A stretch of DNA of 64,000 nt, from NCBI RefSeq assembly GCF_001677955.1, contig NZ_LELA01000002.1, positions 37,987 to 101,986 on the forward strand. Reading direction: 5' to 3'. This stretch comes from Chryseobacterium sp. BGARF1. Lineage in GTDB: Bacteria > Bacteroidota > Bacteroidia > Flavobacteriales > Weeksellaceae. Position 1 is the stretch's first letter, and the number at the start of each line of letters is the position of its first letter. Positions 8,381 to 17,913 of the stretch are shown piece by piece. The position numbers and the translations under genes were made by a program. Under the pieces are notes generated by a model. The model was not told where the DNA came from, ran no database searches, and saw only the letters and a program-made list of their open reading frames with translations.

Positions 8381-9129
8381 CGTATGTCTATTTTCTTAAA
8401 TTTTAATTCGTTTTTTAAATCATTGATTTTAATTTCTCCAAAGTGAAAAATACTTGCTGCTAAAGCTCCTGTTGCTTTGGTTTGATTAAAAATAGTTTCA
8501 AAATCTTCAGTTTTCCCTGCACCACCTGATGCAATTACTGGAATATTCACATTTTCAGAAATTAATTTTGTGATCCGTAAATCGAAACCATTTTTGGTTC
8601 CGTCTCCATCCATTGAAGTTAAAAGGATTTCTCCAGCGCCTAATTCTTCTACTTTTTTTGCCCAATCTAATGTTTTTAGATCTGTCATTTCTCTTCCTCC
8701 TTTTACAAAAACGCAATCGGTGCCGTTAATCAATTTTGTATCTATGGCAACAACAACGCACTGACTACCAAATTCTTTAGCCAAATCAGAAATAAGTTCT
8801 GGATCTTTTACTGCAGAAGAATTAATGCTGATCTTATCTGCTCCGGCTTCCAAGAGTTTTCTTACATCTTCCACAGAAGAAATACCACCTCCAACGGTGA
8901 AAGGAATACTCAGTTTTTTGGCGATGTTTTTTACCAATTCAGCGAATGTTTTTCGTTCTTCGATGGTTGCAGTAATATCAAGGAAAACCAATTCATCTGC
9001 TCCTTCATTCTCGTATTTTTTTGCCAATTCTATTGGATCTCCGGCATTTCTCAATCCTTCAAAGTTGGTTCCTTTTACGGTAGTTCCGTCTTTTATATCC
9101 AGACATGGAATGATTCTTTTTTTAAGCAT
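8377..9129 (-). CDS. hisF: Imidazole glycerol phosphate synthase subunit HisF
   Basis: A 250-residue TIM barrel that joins ammonia from HisH with PRFAR to give imidazole glycerol phosphate and AICAR. Catalytic Asp11 (CLDIKDG) and Asp130 (VVVAIDTK) are present, as are the phosphate-binding loops GGGISS and ASGGAG. Its partner hisH lies upstream in the operon but is separated by hisA and a 244-base non-coding gap, unusual in an otherwise tightly packed cluster. Confidence 0.97.
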   Translation of the reverse strand: MLKKRIIPCLDIKDGTTVKGTNFEGLRNAGDPIELAKKYENEGADELVFLDITATIEERKTFAELVKNIAKKLSIPFTVGGGISSVEDVRKLLEAGADKISINSSAVKDPELISDLAKEFGSQCVVVAIDTKLINGTDCVFVKGGREMTDLKTLDWAKKVEELGAGEILLTSMDGDGTKNGFDLRITKLISENVNIPVIASGGAGKTEDFETIFNQTKATGALAASIFHFGEIKINDLKNELKFKKIDIR

Positions 9130-9373
9130 TTTATTTAATGGGTTACGCAGTTACGCAGTGGCGCAAATTTTTTAATTATTTTTTGATAGGATTTTATCCT
9201 ATCCTTTATTAAATCGTCCCTTTGGGACTTTATTGATTTTTTATTTTGCCCAAAATCTTTAATTGATATTTAAAGAAATCAGCAAACCTCTTGAGGTTTC
9301 TAAAACTTATGTGCTCTTTTATATACAAAAAATTAAAACTCTTCTGTGACTTATGTGTTAAAAGCTTTTGTGG
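9130..9373 (-). repeat. Hairpin-rich repeat insert between hisA and hisF
   Basis: This non-coding stretch breaks an operon whose other junctions are at most 26 bases. It holds the tandem repeat TTACGCAG x2 (9143-9158), followed by GGCGCAAA, and three hairpins: GATAGGAT-TTT-ATCCTATC (9185-9203), GTCCC-TTT-GGGAC (9216-9228) and AAACCTC-TT-GAGGTTT (9284-9299). The last 20 bases, read on the minus strand, begin AACCACAAAAG. The CGCAAA modules resemble the repeats at 55.3-56.0 kb and 33.05 kb. None of the hairpins has a clear T-run on the minus strand, so readthrough is likely. Confidence 0.6.
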
Positions 9374-10087
9374 TTAAACAAAACTCTCCAGTTGTTTCAA
9401 TGAAATTCTCCCTTCGTAAATCGCTTTGCCGATAATCGTTCCGTCACATCCAATTTCTTTCATTTTGTAAACATCTTCAATGCAGGAAATTCCGCCGCTT
9501 GCCACCAGTTTTACTGAAGTTTTACTTATAATTTCTTTGTACAAATCTTCTGAAGCTCCTTCCAACATTCCGTCTTTGGAAATATCGGTACAGATTACAT
9601 TTTTAATTCCCTTTTTCTGATAGTAAAGAATAAAATCGATTACATCTCGATCGCTTTCCTCCAGCCAACCTGAAGTTTTTATTTTTCTATTCTCACAATC
9701 AGCTCCTAAAATAATTTTTTCAGAACCATATTTTTCAATTAAATCAAAACAAAATTCAGGATCTTGAACGGCAATACTTCCAATTGTAATTTGCTTTGCT
9801 CCTGAATTAAAAGCAATTTCTATATCTTCAATAGTTTTCAAACCGCCACCAAAATCGATTTCTAAAGAGGTTTCATTGGCAATGCTTTCTAATATTTTTT
9901 GGTTGACAATATGTTTAGATCTTGCGCCATCCAGATCCACTAAATGAAGAAATTTTATACCAAAACTTTCAAATTCTTTGGCAACTTCTACGGGATTTTC
10001 GTTGTATATTTTTTTAGTTCCATAATCACCTTTCGAAAGGCGCACACATTTTCCGTCGATAATATCAATAGCAGGAATAATTCGCAT
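9374..10087 (-). CDS. hisA: ProFAR isomerase HisA
   Basis: 1-(5-phosphoribosyl)-5-[(5-phosphoribosylamino)methylideneamino]imidazole-4-carboxamide isomerase, a 237-residue TIM barrel. The pair of catalytic aspartates is Asp8 ([13 protein letters not shown]) and Asp130 (LGADCENRK). Phosphate loops FGGGLKT and ASGGIS are visible. It starts two bases after hisH ends. Confidence 0.97.
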   Translation of the reverse strand: MRIIPAIDIIDGKCVRLSKGDYGTKKIYNENPVEVAKEFESFGIKFLHLVDLDGARSKHIVNQKILESIANETSLEIDFGGGLKTIEDIEIAFNSGAKQITIGSIAVQDPEFCFDLIEKYGSEKIILGADCENRKIKTSGWLEESDRDVIDFILYYQKKGIKNVICTDISKDGMLEGASEDLYKEIISKTSVKLVASGGISCIEDVYKMKEIGCDGTIIGKAIYEGRISLKQLESFV

Positions 10088-10089
10088 AT

Positions 10090-10668
10090 CTAAAGTTTTA
10101 AAAAGTTTTGTAATAATTGGCTTCCAATTTCTCCTGATTTTTCAGGGTGAAACTGCATCGCATAAAAGTTATCTTTCTGCAAAGACGCACTGAAAGGTAA
10201 AATATAATCACAAACAGCAGTCGTATTTTCTGACAATTCACAATAAAAACTGTGCACAAAATAGGCATCACTTTCTTCTTTAATTCCGGAATAAATGGTT
10301 GAATTAAAACCTGAAATTGTATTCCATCCCATGTGCGGAATGATATTTTCTGCAGAAAACTTTTTTACATGAATATCAAAAATTCCCATTCCAACCGTAT
10401 TTCCTTCTTCGGTATTTTTGCACATCAACTGCATTCCGAGACAAATTCCTAAAACAGGTTGCTTCAAAGTTGGAATTAACTGATCTAATCCTTTTTCATT
10501 TAAGGTTTTCATCGTTGAAGATGCTTCCCCAACTCCGGGAAAAATTACTTTATCGACATTTTTTATTAACTCAAAATCATCCGTAATAATCGATTCTGCT
10601 CCTAATCTGTTCAATGCATTTTGTACAGAATTGACGTTTCCGCCGTTGTATTTTATAATTGCAATCAT
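10090..10668 (-). CDS. hisH: Imidazole glycerol phosphate synthase glutaminase subunit HisH
   Basis: Class I glutamine amidotransferase of 192 residues that feeds ammonia to HisF. The catalytic triad is Cys76 ([10 protein letters not shown]), His174 and Glu176 (MQFHPEKSG), and the oxyanion-strand motif FPGVGEA is present near 43-49. It follows hisB with no intergenic bases. Confidence 0.97.
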   Translation of the reverse strand: MIAIIKYNGGNVNSVQNALNRLGAESIITDDFELIKNVDKVIFPGVGEASSTMKTLNEKGLDQLIPTLKQPVLGICLGMQLMCKNTEEGNTVGMGIFDIHVKKFSAENIIPHMGWNTISGFNSTIYSGIKEESDAYFVHSFYCELSENTTAVCDYILPFSASLQKDNFYAMQFHPEKSGEIGSQLLQNFLKL

Positions 10669-11763
10669 CTATAAACTTCCTTTTGTTGACGGTACATTAA
10701 AATTCTGATCGGTTTGGTTTACAGCCATTTTTATCGCTTTTGCAAAGGCTTTAAAAATAGATTCTATTTTATGATGTTCGTTTTCTCCTTCCGCTTTGAT
10801 ATTAAGATTACATCTAGCAGAATCGGTGAAAGATTTGAAAAAATGCTCAAACATTTCCGTAGGAACATCTCCAATTTTTTCACGTTTAAAATCAGCTTCC
10901 CAAACCAACCACGAACGACCTCCAAAATCAAGCGCAACCTGTGCCAAACAGTCGTCCATCGGAAGCAGAAAACCATATCTTTCAATTCCTTTTTTCTTTC
11001 CTAAAGCTTTTAAAATGGCTTCGCCTAAAACAATTCCTGTGTCTTCAATGGTGTGATGTTCATCAACTAGTAAGTCTCCGTTAACTTTAATTTTTAAATC
11101 TAAATTGCCGTGTTTTGATATCTGTTCAAGCATATGATCGAAAAAATGTAAACCTGTTGAGATTTCAGACTTTCCACTTCCATCAAGATTGATTTCTATT
11201 TGAATATCTGTTTCATTGGTTTTTCTTGAAACTTTGGCTTTTCGTGGAATCTGCTTTAAATATTGATAGATTTCATTCCAGCTTTCAGTCGTCAAATTCG
11301 CATCTTCATTTTGAATTTTATTAATGAATATTGATTTTGAATCTAAATTTTTTGCTAATTGAATATCTGTCAATCGGTCTCCAATTACAAAAGAATTTTC
11401 TAAATCATAATTTCCGTAAATGTATTTACCCAACATCCCTATTCCAGGTTTTCTTGTCGGTAGATTTTCACTTTCAAAGCTTTTATCAATCAAAATATCA
11501 TTGAAAATAATTCCTTCATTTTCAAAAGCTTTCAGCATTTTTTCTTGAGGTTTTATAAAATCTTCATAAGGAAAACTTGCGGTTCCCAGACCATCCTGAT
11601 TGGTCACTATAACCAATTCAAAATCAAGTTCTTTTGTAATTTTTGAAAGGTTTTGAAAAATGCCAGGATAGAATTCCAGTTTTTCTAAAGAATCAACCTG
11701 AAAATCTGTTAGCGGTTCTTTAATTAATGTTCCGTCACGGTCTATTAATAATACTTTTTTCAT
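10669..11763 (-). CDS. hisB: Bifunctional histidinol-phosphatase / imidazoleglycerol-phosphate dehydratase
   Basis: Fusion of 364 residues. The N-terminal HAD phosphatase (about 1-165) shows the nucleophile motif LLIDRDGT (Asp8, Asp10) and removes phosphate from histidinol phosphate. The C-terminal IGPD domain (about 175-364) shows the metal motifs FFDHMLEQ and [10 protein letters not shown] and dehydrates imidazole glycerol phosphate. The same fusion is known from enterobacteria and many Bacteroidota. Confidence 0.97.
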   Translation of the reverse strand: MKKVLLIDRDGTLIKEPLTDFQVDSLEKLEFYPGIFQNLSKITKELDFELVIVTNQDGLGTASFPYEDFIKPQEKMLKAFENEGIIFNDILIDKSFESENLPTRKPGIGMLGKYIYGNYDLENSFVIGDRLTDIQLAKNLDSKSIFINKIQNEDANLTTESWNEIYQYLKQIPRKAKVSRKTNETDIQIEINLDGSGKSEISTGLHFFDHMLEQISKHGNLDLKIKVNGDLLVDEHHTIEDTGIVLGEAILKALGKKKGIERYGFLLPMDDCLAQVALDFGGRSWLVWEADFKREKIGDVPTEMFEHFFKSFTDSARCNLNIKAEGENEHHKIESIFKAFAKAIKMAVNQTDQNFNVPSTKGSL

Positions 11764-11789
11764 TTTTAAATAATTTTATTTTCAGCTAA

Positions 11790-12830
11790 TTAAACCTTAT
11801 AGGTTTCGCACTGATTTAAAACGTTAATCAATTGAATGTTTTCTTCTCTATTCCCCACATTAATTCTGATACAATTGGGAATTTGAGGGCTTCTCTTACT
11901 TGTTAAAATTTCTTTTTCCAACAATTTTTCGTAAACCTTTTCTAGATCTTCAAACTCAATCAAGAAAAAATTTGCATCAGTTGGATACACTTTTTTAATA
12001 CAGTTAACTAATTGAAATTCATTTTCCAACCATGAAATTTCATTTAAAATACTTTCTATGTTTTGCTTTACATTTTCCTGTTTATCGATGAGCTCAATTA
12101 CTTTATTTGAGCTTAAAGAATTCACATTGTAAGGCGCTTTTACCGTATTGATTAACTTAATAATTTCTGCAGAAGAATAAGCCATTCCTACTCTTGCTCC
12201 AGCCATTCCCCAAGCTTTTGAGAAAGTCTGAAGGACAATAAGATTTGGATATTTTTCTAATAAGTCAATACAGGATTTTTCCCCTGAAAACTCAATATAA
12301 GCTTCATCCACAACTACAATTCCATTGAAATTTTTAATATAAAACTCAATATCTTTTACAGAATTTCCTGTAGGATTATTCGGTGAACACAAGAAAAAAA
12401 CTTTAGATTTAAAATCTTTTGAAATTTTCAGAAAATCATCTTTTACTATTTCAAAATCTGCATTTAAATCTAGTTTTATGACTTTATTTTCATTGATTGA
12501 AGCATAAAAACCATACATCGCAAACGACGGATTCATCATTAAAATTGAATCTTTTTTGGGATCACAGAAAACTTTTATAATTAAATCAATTAACTCATCA
12601 CTTCCATTTCCGACTGCAATTTGATTGGCAGAAATATTTTTTATTTCAGAGAGTTTTTGCTTTACTATTTTTTGAGTAGAATCAGGATAACGACTCAATT
12701 CTCCAAACGGACTTTCATTAGCATCCAGCAAAACCGCATTTTCAAATTCATTATGATCCCTAAAACTAATGTAAGGCTGTAATTCTAAGATATTTTTTCT
12801 TACTAAACTATTGATATTAAATTCTTTCAT
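11790..12830 (-). CDS. hisC: Histidinol-phosphate aminotransferase
   Basis: PLP enzyme of fold type I, 346 residues. The Schiff-base lysine is Lys205 in TFSKAWGMAG, the cofactor aspartate lies in VVDEAYIEF, and the CSPNNPTG loop is present. The N-terminus carries the HisC-typical LLDANESPFG. It lies four bases after hisD; the 26-base gap to hisB is the largest before the hisA-hisF insert. Confidence 0.97.
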   Translation of the reverse strand: MKEFNINSLVRKNILELQPYISFRDHNEFENAVLLDANESPFGELSRYPDSTQKIVKQKLSEIKNISANQIAVGNGSDELIDLIIKVFCDPKKDSILMMNPSFAMYGFYASINENKVIKLDLNADFEIVKDDFLKISKDFKSKVFFLCSPNNPTGNSVKDIEFYIKNFNGIVVVDEAYIEFSGEKSCIDLLEKYPNLIVLQTFSKAWGMAGARVGMAYSSAEIIKLINTVKAPYNVNSLSSNKVIELIDKQENVKQNIESILNEISWLENEFQLVNCIKKVYPTDANFFLIEFEDLEKVYEKLLEKEILTSKRSPQIPNCIRINVGNREENIQLINVLNQCETYKV

Positions 12831-12834
12831 TTTC

Positions 12835-14109
12835 TTATTTTAATCTGATTGATACGGCGTTTTTGTGAGCAAATAATCCTTCTGCTTCTGCCATGAGTTC
12901 TATTGTTTTTCCTAAATTTTGGAGTCCTTCTTTTGATAAATTCTGAAACGTAATTTTCTTTACAAAACTGTCTAAAGAAACTCCGCTGTAATTTTTTGCA
13001 AATCCGTTGGTTGGAAGCGTATGATTGGTTCCACTTGCATAATCTCCCGCGCTTTCACAAGAATAGTTTCCAAGAAAAACCGAACCTGCATTTTGAATTT
13101 TTGGAATATACTTTTCATAATCTTCCAAACCTAAAATCAAATGTTCCGGAGCATACAGATTGCTGAATTCAAGGGCTTTATCTAAAGAATCTAACAAAAT
13201 GAAATGACTGTTTTTCAAAGCTTCTTTTGCAAATTTATTTCTTGGAAGTTTTTTAAGCTGTTTTTCTGTTTCTTCAATGGTTTGGTTAAAAATTTTCTCA
13301 TCAGTTGAAAGAAAAATCACCTGACTGTCACTTCCGTGTTCTGCCTGAGAAAGTAAATCTGCGGCGCAATATTCTGGAATTGCCTGTTCATCAGCAATGA
13401 CCAAAACTTCACTTGGTCCTGCAGGCATATCTATTGCGACATTATAATTTTGAGCAAACTCTTTTGCCGCGACTACATATTGATTTCCCGGTCCGAAAAT
13501 TTTGTAAACATTCGGAATACTTTCTGTTCCTAAAGTCATTGCTGCAATAGCCTGAGCTCCGCCGATTTTAAATATTTTTGTAACTTCACAAAGCTTTGCG
13601 GTATATAAAATGGCTGGATTAATATTCCCTTTTTTATCAGGCGGTGTACACAAAATAATTTCTTTACAACCAGCCAATTGAGCAGGAATTGCCAACATTA
13701 AAACTGTAGAAAATAAAGGTGCTGTTCCACCGGGAATATAGATTCCTACTTTTTCGATGGCTCTGTTTTCTCGCCAACAAATGACTCCTTTTGTCGTTTC
13801 AATTTTTTCAATTCCGGGAATTTGAGAGCTGTGGAATTTCGTAATATTTTCTTTTGCCTGCTGAATGGCTTTTTTTAATTCCTTACTTATTAAATTTTCT
13901 GAAATTTCTATTTCTTCTTCAGAAACTTTAATATTTTTAATTTCAGCCTTATCAAATTTTTCATTGAAATTAATTAAAGCCTGATCGCCATTTTTATCAA
14001 CTTCATTAAAAATACCGGCTATTAATTCTGTCAATTCTTCTCTTTTGATGACCGGTCTTTTCACCAATTCTGGCCAGATTTCTCTTTGAGGATATTTATT
14101 GATTTTCAT
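12835..14109 (-). CDS. hisD: Histidinol dehydrogenase
   Basis: NAD- and zinc-dependent enzyme of 424 residues that makes the last two oxidation steps to histidine. Visible motifs are GIYIPGGTAPL, the nucleotide loop FGPGNQYVVAAK, MPAGPSEVLVIAD, the zinc-ligand region AEHGSDSQ and the catalytic YAPEHL. It starts one base after hisG ends. Confidence 0.97.
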   Translation of the reverse strand: MKINKYPQREIWPELVKRPVIKREELTELIAGIFNEVDKNGDQALINFNEKFDKAEIKNIKVSEEEIEISENLISKELKKAIQQAKENITKFHSSQIPGIEKIETTKGVICWRENRAIEKVGIYIPGGTAPLFSTVLMLAIPAQLAGCKEIILCTPPDKKGNINPAILYTAKLCEVTKIFKIGGAQAIAAMTLGTESIPNVYKIFGPGNQYVVAAKEFAQNYNVAIDMPAGPSEVLVIADEQAIPEYCAADLLSQAEHGSDSQVIFLSTDEKIFNQTIEETEKQLKKLPRNKFAKEALKNSHFILLDSLDKALEFSNLYAPEHLILGLEDYEKYIPKIQNAGSVFLGNYSCESAGDYASGTNHTLPTNGFAKNYSGVSLDSFVKKITFQNLSKEGLQNLGKTIELMAEAEGLFAHKNAVSIRLK

Positions 14110-14110
14110 G

Positions 14111-14968
14111 TTAAATCACCATTTTATCGATTGGAATGATTAAAATATCTTGTGCTCCTTTTTCTTTCAATTCGTCTATGACTTCCCAAAAACGTTCTTC
14201 ATCAATGACTGAATGAATGCTGCTCCAACCCTCTTCAGCTAAAGGAATTACCGTTGGACTTTTTAAAACCGGGAGAATGTTTGAGACTTCTGAGATCTTT
14301 TCATTCGGAACATTCATCAAAATGTATTTCGAGTTTTTTGCTCTTAAAACAGATTGAATTCTGAACAGAAATTTTTCTAGATTTTTTTGCTTATCACTAT
14401 TTAACTGAAACGTTTTTGCAAGGACAGCCTCAGACTTTAAAATGGTAACTGTTTCCCTCAAACCATTTTTGAATAAAGTGCTTCCGGAACTTACAATATC
14501 ACAAATTCCATCGGCAAGACCAATGTTGGGAGCAATTTCTACCGAGCCAGAAATGACGTGTATATCTGCTGAAATATTATTTTTCAAGAGAAAATTCTTC
14601 AGTGTATTAGGGTAAGAAGTAGCAATTTTTTTGCCTTGAAAGTAAGTGATATCGTCTGTTTCAATTTCTTTTGGAATGGCTAAAGAAACTCTGCATTTTG
14701 AAAATCCTAAACTTTGGATAATTTCAATATTTTTTTGTTTTTCGACCAAGAGGTTTTCGCCGACAATCGCGATGTCAACTACACCATCTTCCAAATATTG
14801 AGGGATGTCAGAATTTCGCAGATACATAATTTCCATTGGGAAATTATCTACAGAAACTTTCAGTTGGTCTTTCCCGTTGTTGACGAAAATTCCGCAATCT
14901 TTGAGAAGCTGAAGAGATTCTTCATAAAGCCGTCCGCTTTTTTGTATGGCAATTTTTAATGTACTCAT
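14111..14968 (-). CDS. hisG: ATP phosphoribosyltransferase, long form
   Basis: First and committed step of histidine synthesis. The 285-residue length and a C-terminal ACT-like HisG_C domain (about 210-285, with VIPLAEEGWSSIHSV) identify the long form, which in other bacteria forms hexamers inhibited by histidine and needs no HisZ. The catalytic domain has the PRPP loop DGICDIVSSGSTL. It is the first structural gene after the hisL attenuator. Confidence 0.97.
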   Translation of the reverse strand: MSTLKIAIQKSGRLYEESLQLLKDCGIFVNNGKDQLKVSVDNFPMEIMYLRNSDIPQYLEDGVVDIAIVGENLLVEKQKNIEIIQSLGFSKCRVSLAIPKEIETDDITYFQGKKIATSYPNTLKNFLLKNNISADIHVISGSVEIAPNIGLADGICDIVSSGSTLFKNGLRETVTILKSEAVLAKTFQLNSDKQKNLEKFLFRIQSVLRAKNSKYILMNVPNEKISEVSNILPVLKSPTVIPLAEEGWSSIHSVIDEERFWEVIDELKEKGAQDILIIPIDKMVI

Positions 14969-15040
14969 TTCAATTGTATTGAGTCTGAGTAAATAAAAAC
15001 TGATTGTTTGAAATAAATTGCCGCGGAAGAATTTAGAAAC

Positions 15041-15071
15041 AAAAAACCGTCTGTTTACTCAGACGGTTTTT
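15041..15071 (-). terminator. his operon attenuator
   Basis: On the minus strand AAAAACCGTCTG and CAGACGGTTTTT pair perfectly over 12 bases around a six-base loop and end in a run of six T. The hairpin lies 43 bases after the hisL stop codon and 73 bases before the hisG start. Its 5' arm (CCGTCT) can pair instead with AGACGG at the hisL stop, which gives the antiterminator expected for ribosome-stall attenuation. Confidence 0.88.
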
Positions 15072-15114
15072 AATTATTTTGATTTCTAACATAGTCATAT
15101 ATCAACAATTCCGT

Positions 15115-15165
15115 CTAGCAGAGATGATGATAATAATGATGTACTGTTAAAAAATTCGGTTTCAT
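15115..15165 (-). CDS. hisL: Histidine leader peptide
   Basis: A 16-codon open frame reads MKPNFLTVHHYYHHLC and ends in TAG. Four of six consecutive codons are CAT for histidine, the hallmark of amino-acid attenuation. It starts about 15 bases after the predicted transcription start and is followed by the competing pairings AGACGG/CCGTCT (antiterminator) and the terminator. When charged tRNA-His is scarce, the ribosome should stall at the His codons, leave AGACGG free and let transcription go on into hisG. The peptide itself need have no function. The sequence evidence is very direct; only experimental proof is lacking. Confidence 0.88.
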   Translation of the reverse strand: MKPNFLTVHHYYHHLC

Positions 15166-15186
15166 ATTTCTTTGAATATTGTGGTA

Positions 15187-15216
15187 CAAATGTAGGACTA
15201 ATTTTTAATCCCGCAA
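15187..15216 (-). promoter_or_regulatory. his operon promoter
   Basis: On the minus strand TTG (15216-15214), 19 bases, then TACATTTG (15194-15187) fit the consensus. The promoter lies just after the stop codon of the upstream glycosyltransferase and about 22 bases before the hisL start codon. Confidence 0.75.
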
Positions 15217-15221
15217 GAATT

Positions 15222-16322
15222 TTACGAAATAATTTTTTGATAGAGATTCATCAGTTGATGTGCAATGGGTTCGTCATTGAACTTCTGAACGAACTCAAAA
15301 CCCTTATCAGAACGGCGTTTTCTTTCAGATTCGCTATCCCATAAAAATTTTATTTTTGATTGAATATCCAGATGATTTTCGGGATTGATGTAAACAGAAT
15401 CCGGGCCTCCTGCTTCTGGAAGACAACTGGTATTGCTTGTAATCGTAACCGTTTTTGAAAAAAGAGCTTCAATTACAGGAATTCCAAAGCCTTCAAAAAA
15501 ACTTGGATAAACAAAAATGTCTGCTGATTTGTAAATGACAGCCAACTCATCCATAGAAACTCCTTCCAAAAAATGAACCTGTTTTTCCATTTTGTTTTTC
15601 TGAATAAAATTTGCTATTTCCTGATGATACTTTGTCTTTTTTCCGACTACAACTAAAGGGATTTCAGTGTCTTTTATAGCTTTAACAATATTCAAAAGAT
15701 TCTTACGGTCTTCGATTGTTCCCACATTTAAAATGAACCTTTCGGGAAGATTAAATTTATGCTTTGTTTGCTGAATAAATTCTTCAGATTGTTGCTCTTT
15801 AAAAGCTTTGTGACAACCTTGATAAATCACTTCAATTTTGCTTTCCGGAACTTTCAGATATTGAATAATATCCCTTTTGGTCTGCTCTGAAATGGCAATG
15901 ATTTTGTCTGCTGTATTTGCTGCTTTTTTGAATTTCCAAAGATGGATTTTTCTGTCAAAAAAAGAATAATATTGAGGATATCTTACGAATATTAAATCGT
16001 GAATAGTGACGATTTTTTTAATCGGTTTTTTGTCCCATTTTAAAGGTAATTCGCCAGATAATCCATGGAAAATGTCCGCATTTTTTTTTTGCGCATCTTT
16101 TCCCATTTTAAACTGTCGAGACATTGTTCCTTTGGAGGTTTCTACAAAGGTAACGTCGGAGTTTTCTAAAATATCAGAACCTCTTTCCGATTTGTTTTTA
16201 TTAAGTAATAAATACTGATTTTCAGGATAATATTTAGATAAAATTCTTACTAAATCTCTCGAATAGTTTCCTAATCCTGAAGTGTTATGAAAAAAACGTT
16301 TGGCATCAAATGCTATCTTCAT
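15222..16322 (-). CDS. Glycosyltransferase, GT4 family
   Basis: A 366-residue GT-B fold enzyme with the N-terminal GSGLGNYS-like glycine loop (here TSGLGNYSRDL), the switch ILNVGTIEDRKNL into the C-terminal domain and the GT4 donor motif FFEGFGIPVIEAL. Such enzymes transfer a sugar from a nucleotide donor, keeping its configuration, in the building of surface polysaccharide or lipid-linked glycans. It overlaps the GT32 gene upstream by 17 bases, so the two are probably co-translated. Donor and acceptor are unknown. Confidence 0.9.
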   Translation of the reverse strand: MKIAFDAKRFFHNTSGLGNYSRDLVRILSKYYPENQYLLLNKNKSERGSDILENSDVTFVETSKGTMSRQFKMGKDAQKKNADIFHGLSGELPLKWDKKPIKKIVTIHDLIFVRYPQYYSFFDRKIHLWKFKKAANTADKIIAISEQTKRDIIQYLKVPESKIEVIYQGCHKAFKEQQSEEFIQQTKHKFNLPERFILNVGTIEDRKNLLNIVKAIKDTEIPLVVVGKKTKYHQEIANFIQKNKMEKQVHFLEGVSMDELAVIYKSADIFVYPSFFEGFGIPVIEALFSKTVTITSNTSCLPEAGGPDSVYINPENHLDIQSKIKFLWDSESERKRRSDKGFEFVQKFNDEPIAHQLMNLYQKIIS

Positions 16323-16980
16323 TCTCAGGTTTTATAATGTTTTGGGTAAGCTGTTTTCTCTTCCAGTGTTCAGATTTGTCACTGTAAAGGAAGAATTTAC
16401 CGAGCTTATATTTAAACTGCATATTATTGTCATAATGTGGACCCATAAAACGATGTGGAATAGTTGGATCTTCTTTTAAACAGGCTTTAACTGCGTCTGT
16501 ATAAACGGTTGGTCCTGTTGTTTTGTGTACATTATGAGGGTATGGATTGTTTTTGATATTATCTAAAATCATCTCCAAAGTTCTCTGTAAAAATGGGTGC
16601 CCTGCAGCATATGCAAGACCCCATTGTACATAATATGTGTGTGGAATTTCATCCGTCACCAAAGCGACATCGTCTTCACGAATAAACTTTTTGATCGGCT
16701 TGTTGATTCCGCTGTCTACGTCTAGGTAAACACCACCTTTTTTATAAAGAATGGCATATCTGAAAAAATCTGCTTTGGCAGCTCCTATCGTCAGTCTTTT
16801 GTAAGCTTTCAAATATTCCGGCGGAAATTCATCTTTAAAGAAAGTCTGAATCCTGTTATCATCGTAAAAATGATATTCGTACTCAGGGTTTTTTTTGAGC
16901 ATTCTTTTGATATGAAACTTCGTAAGCCAAGGCAGCTTATCGGTTTTAAAAGTCTGAAAAATTTGTTTAGGAATTGCCAT
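16306..16980 (-). CDS. Glycosyltransferase, GT32-like with DXD motif
   Basis: A 224-residue protein with the GT32 features IPKQIFQTF at the N-terminus, AKADFFRYAILYKKGGVYLD and the DXD motif DVDS that binds the metal and nucleotide sugar. Members include capsular polysaccharide and mannosyl transferases. It lies 11 bases downstream of dapD and overlaps the GT4 gene, so it belongs to a dapD-GT32-GT4 unit. A role in surface glycan assembly is inferred from its family and neighbour. Confidence 0.88.
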   Translation of the reverse strand: MAIPKQIFQTFKTDKLPWLTKFHIKRMLKKNPEYEYHFYDDNRIQTFFKDEFPPEYLKAYKRLTIGAAKADFFRYAILYKKGGVYLDVDSGINKPIKKFIREDDVALVTDEIPHTYYVQWGLAYAAGHPFLQRTLEMILDNIKNNPYPHNVHKTTGPTVYTDAVKACLKEDPTIPHRFMGPHYDNNMQFKYKLGKFFLYSDKSEHWKRKQLTQNIIKPENEDSI

Positions 16981-16991
16981 TTTGCAAAGAT

Positions 16992-17804
16992 TTAAACAGC
17001 TACGTTATTTTCTCTTAAAGCATCGTTTAGCGATGTTTTTTTATCTGTAGATTCTTTTCTCTGACCGATGATCAAAGCACAAGGAACCTGATATTCTCCT
17101 GCAGGATACTGCTTCGTATAACTTCCCGGGATTACTACCGAACGAGCAGGAACTCTACCTTTAATTTCAATTGGAGTTTCACCTGTTACATCGATAATTT
17201 TTGTAGAAGCCGTCAATACAACATTTGCTCCCAAAACAGCTTCTTTTTCAACGTGAACTCCTTCTACAACGATACATCTTGAACCGATAAAACAGTCATC
17301 TTCAATAATTACCGGAGCAGCCTGAAGCGGTTCTAGAACACCACCGATACCAACACCACCGCTTAAGTGAACGTTTTTACCAATCTGTGCACAGCTTCCC
17401 ACTGTTGCCCAAGTATCAACCATTGTACCTGAATCTACGTAAGCACCAATATTTACATAAGAAGGCATCAAAATAACACCTGGAGCAATATAAGCTCCTT
17501 CTCTTGCAATTGCATGAGGTACAACTCTTACCCCTTTTTCAGCATAGTTTCTCTTTAAAGGCATTTTATCATGAAATTCAAAAGGACCTACTTCAATCGT
17601 TTCCATCTTCTGGATCGGGAAGTACATTACTACAGCTTTCTTTACCCATTCATTCACCTGCCATCCGTTTTCTGTAGGCTCTGCGGTACGAAGTTCACCT
17701 TTGTCAACCAAAGAAATAACCTCTCTGATCGCCTTTTGGCTGTCTTCATTCTGCAATAATTCTCTGTTGTCCCAGATATTTTCAATAGTTTTTTGTAACG
17801 ACAT
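16992..17804 (-). CDS. dapD: 2,3,4,5-tetrahydropyridine-2,6-dicarboxylate N-succinyltransferase
   Basis: Lysine/diaminopimelate pathway enzyme that transfers succinyl from succinyl-CoA to tetrahydrodipicolinate. At 270 residues it matches the E. coli type in length. The hexapeptide-repeat left-handed helix is clear (SYVNIGAYVDSGTMVDTWAT, GVGIGGVLEPLQAAPV). It thus supplies peptidoglycan precursors as well as lysine, consistent with placement next to envelope glycosyltransferases. Confidence 0.96.
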   Translation of the reverse strand: MSLQKTIENIWDNRELLQNEDSQKAIREVISLVDKGELRTAEPTENGWQVNEWVKKAVVMYFPIQKMETIEVGPFEFHDKMPLKRNYAEKGVRVVPHAIAREGAYIAPGVILMPSYVNIGAYVDSGTMVDTWATVGSCAQIGKNVHLSGGVGIGGVLEPLQAAPVIIEDDCFIGSRCIVVEGVHVEKEAVLGANVVLTASTKIIDVTGETPIEIKGRVPARSVVIPGSYTKQYPAGEYQVPCALIIGQRKESTDKKTSLNDALRENNVAV

Positions 17805-17839
17805 AATGATGTTTATAATTTGTTTTAAAAATTCGCTGC

Positions 17840-17847
17840 CAAATATA
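17840..17847 (-). promoter_or_regulatory. -7 box upstream of dapD
   Basis: TATATTTG on the minus strand lies 36 bases before the dapD ATG. The nearest TTG (17863-17861) leaves a spacer of only 13 bases, so the -33 element is uncertain. Confidence 0.45.
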
Positions 17848-17913
17848 CAAAAAAGTTGTGCAAAAGTGACGATTTAGAATAGGTGTAGATGATTAAAATT
17901 TCATTAAATCTTT

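Noticed and set aside
10714..11056. Several open frames opposite hisB
   Set aside because: They are shadows of the IGPD domain of hisB in other frames.
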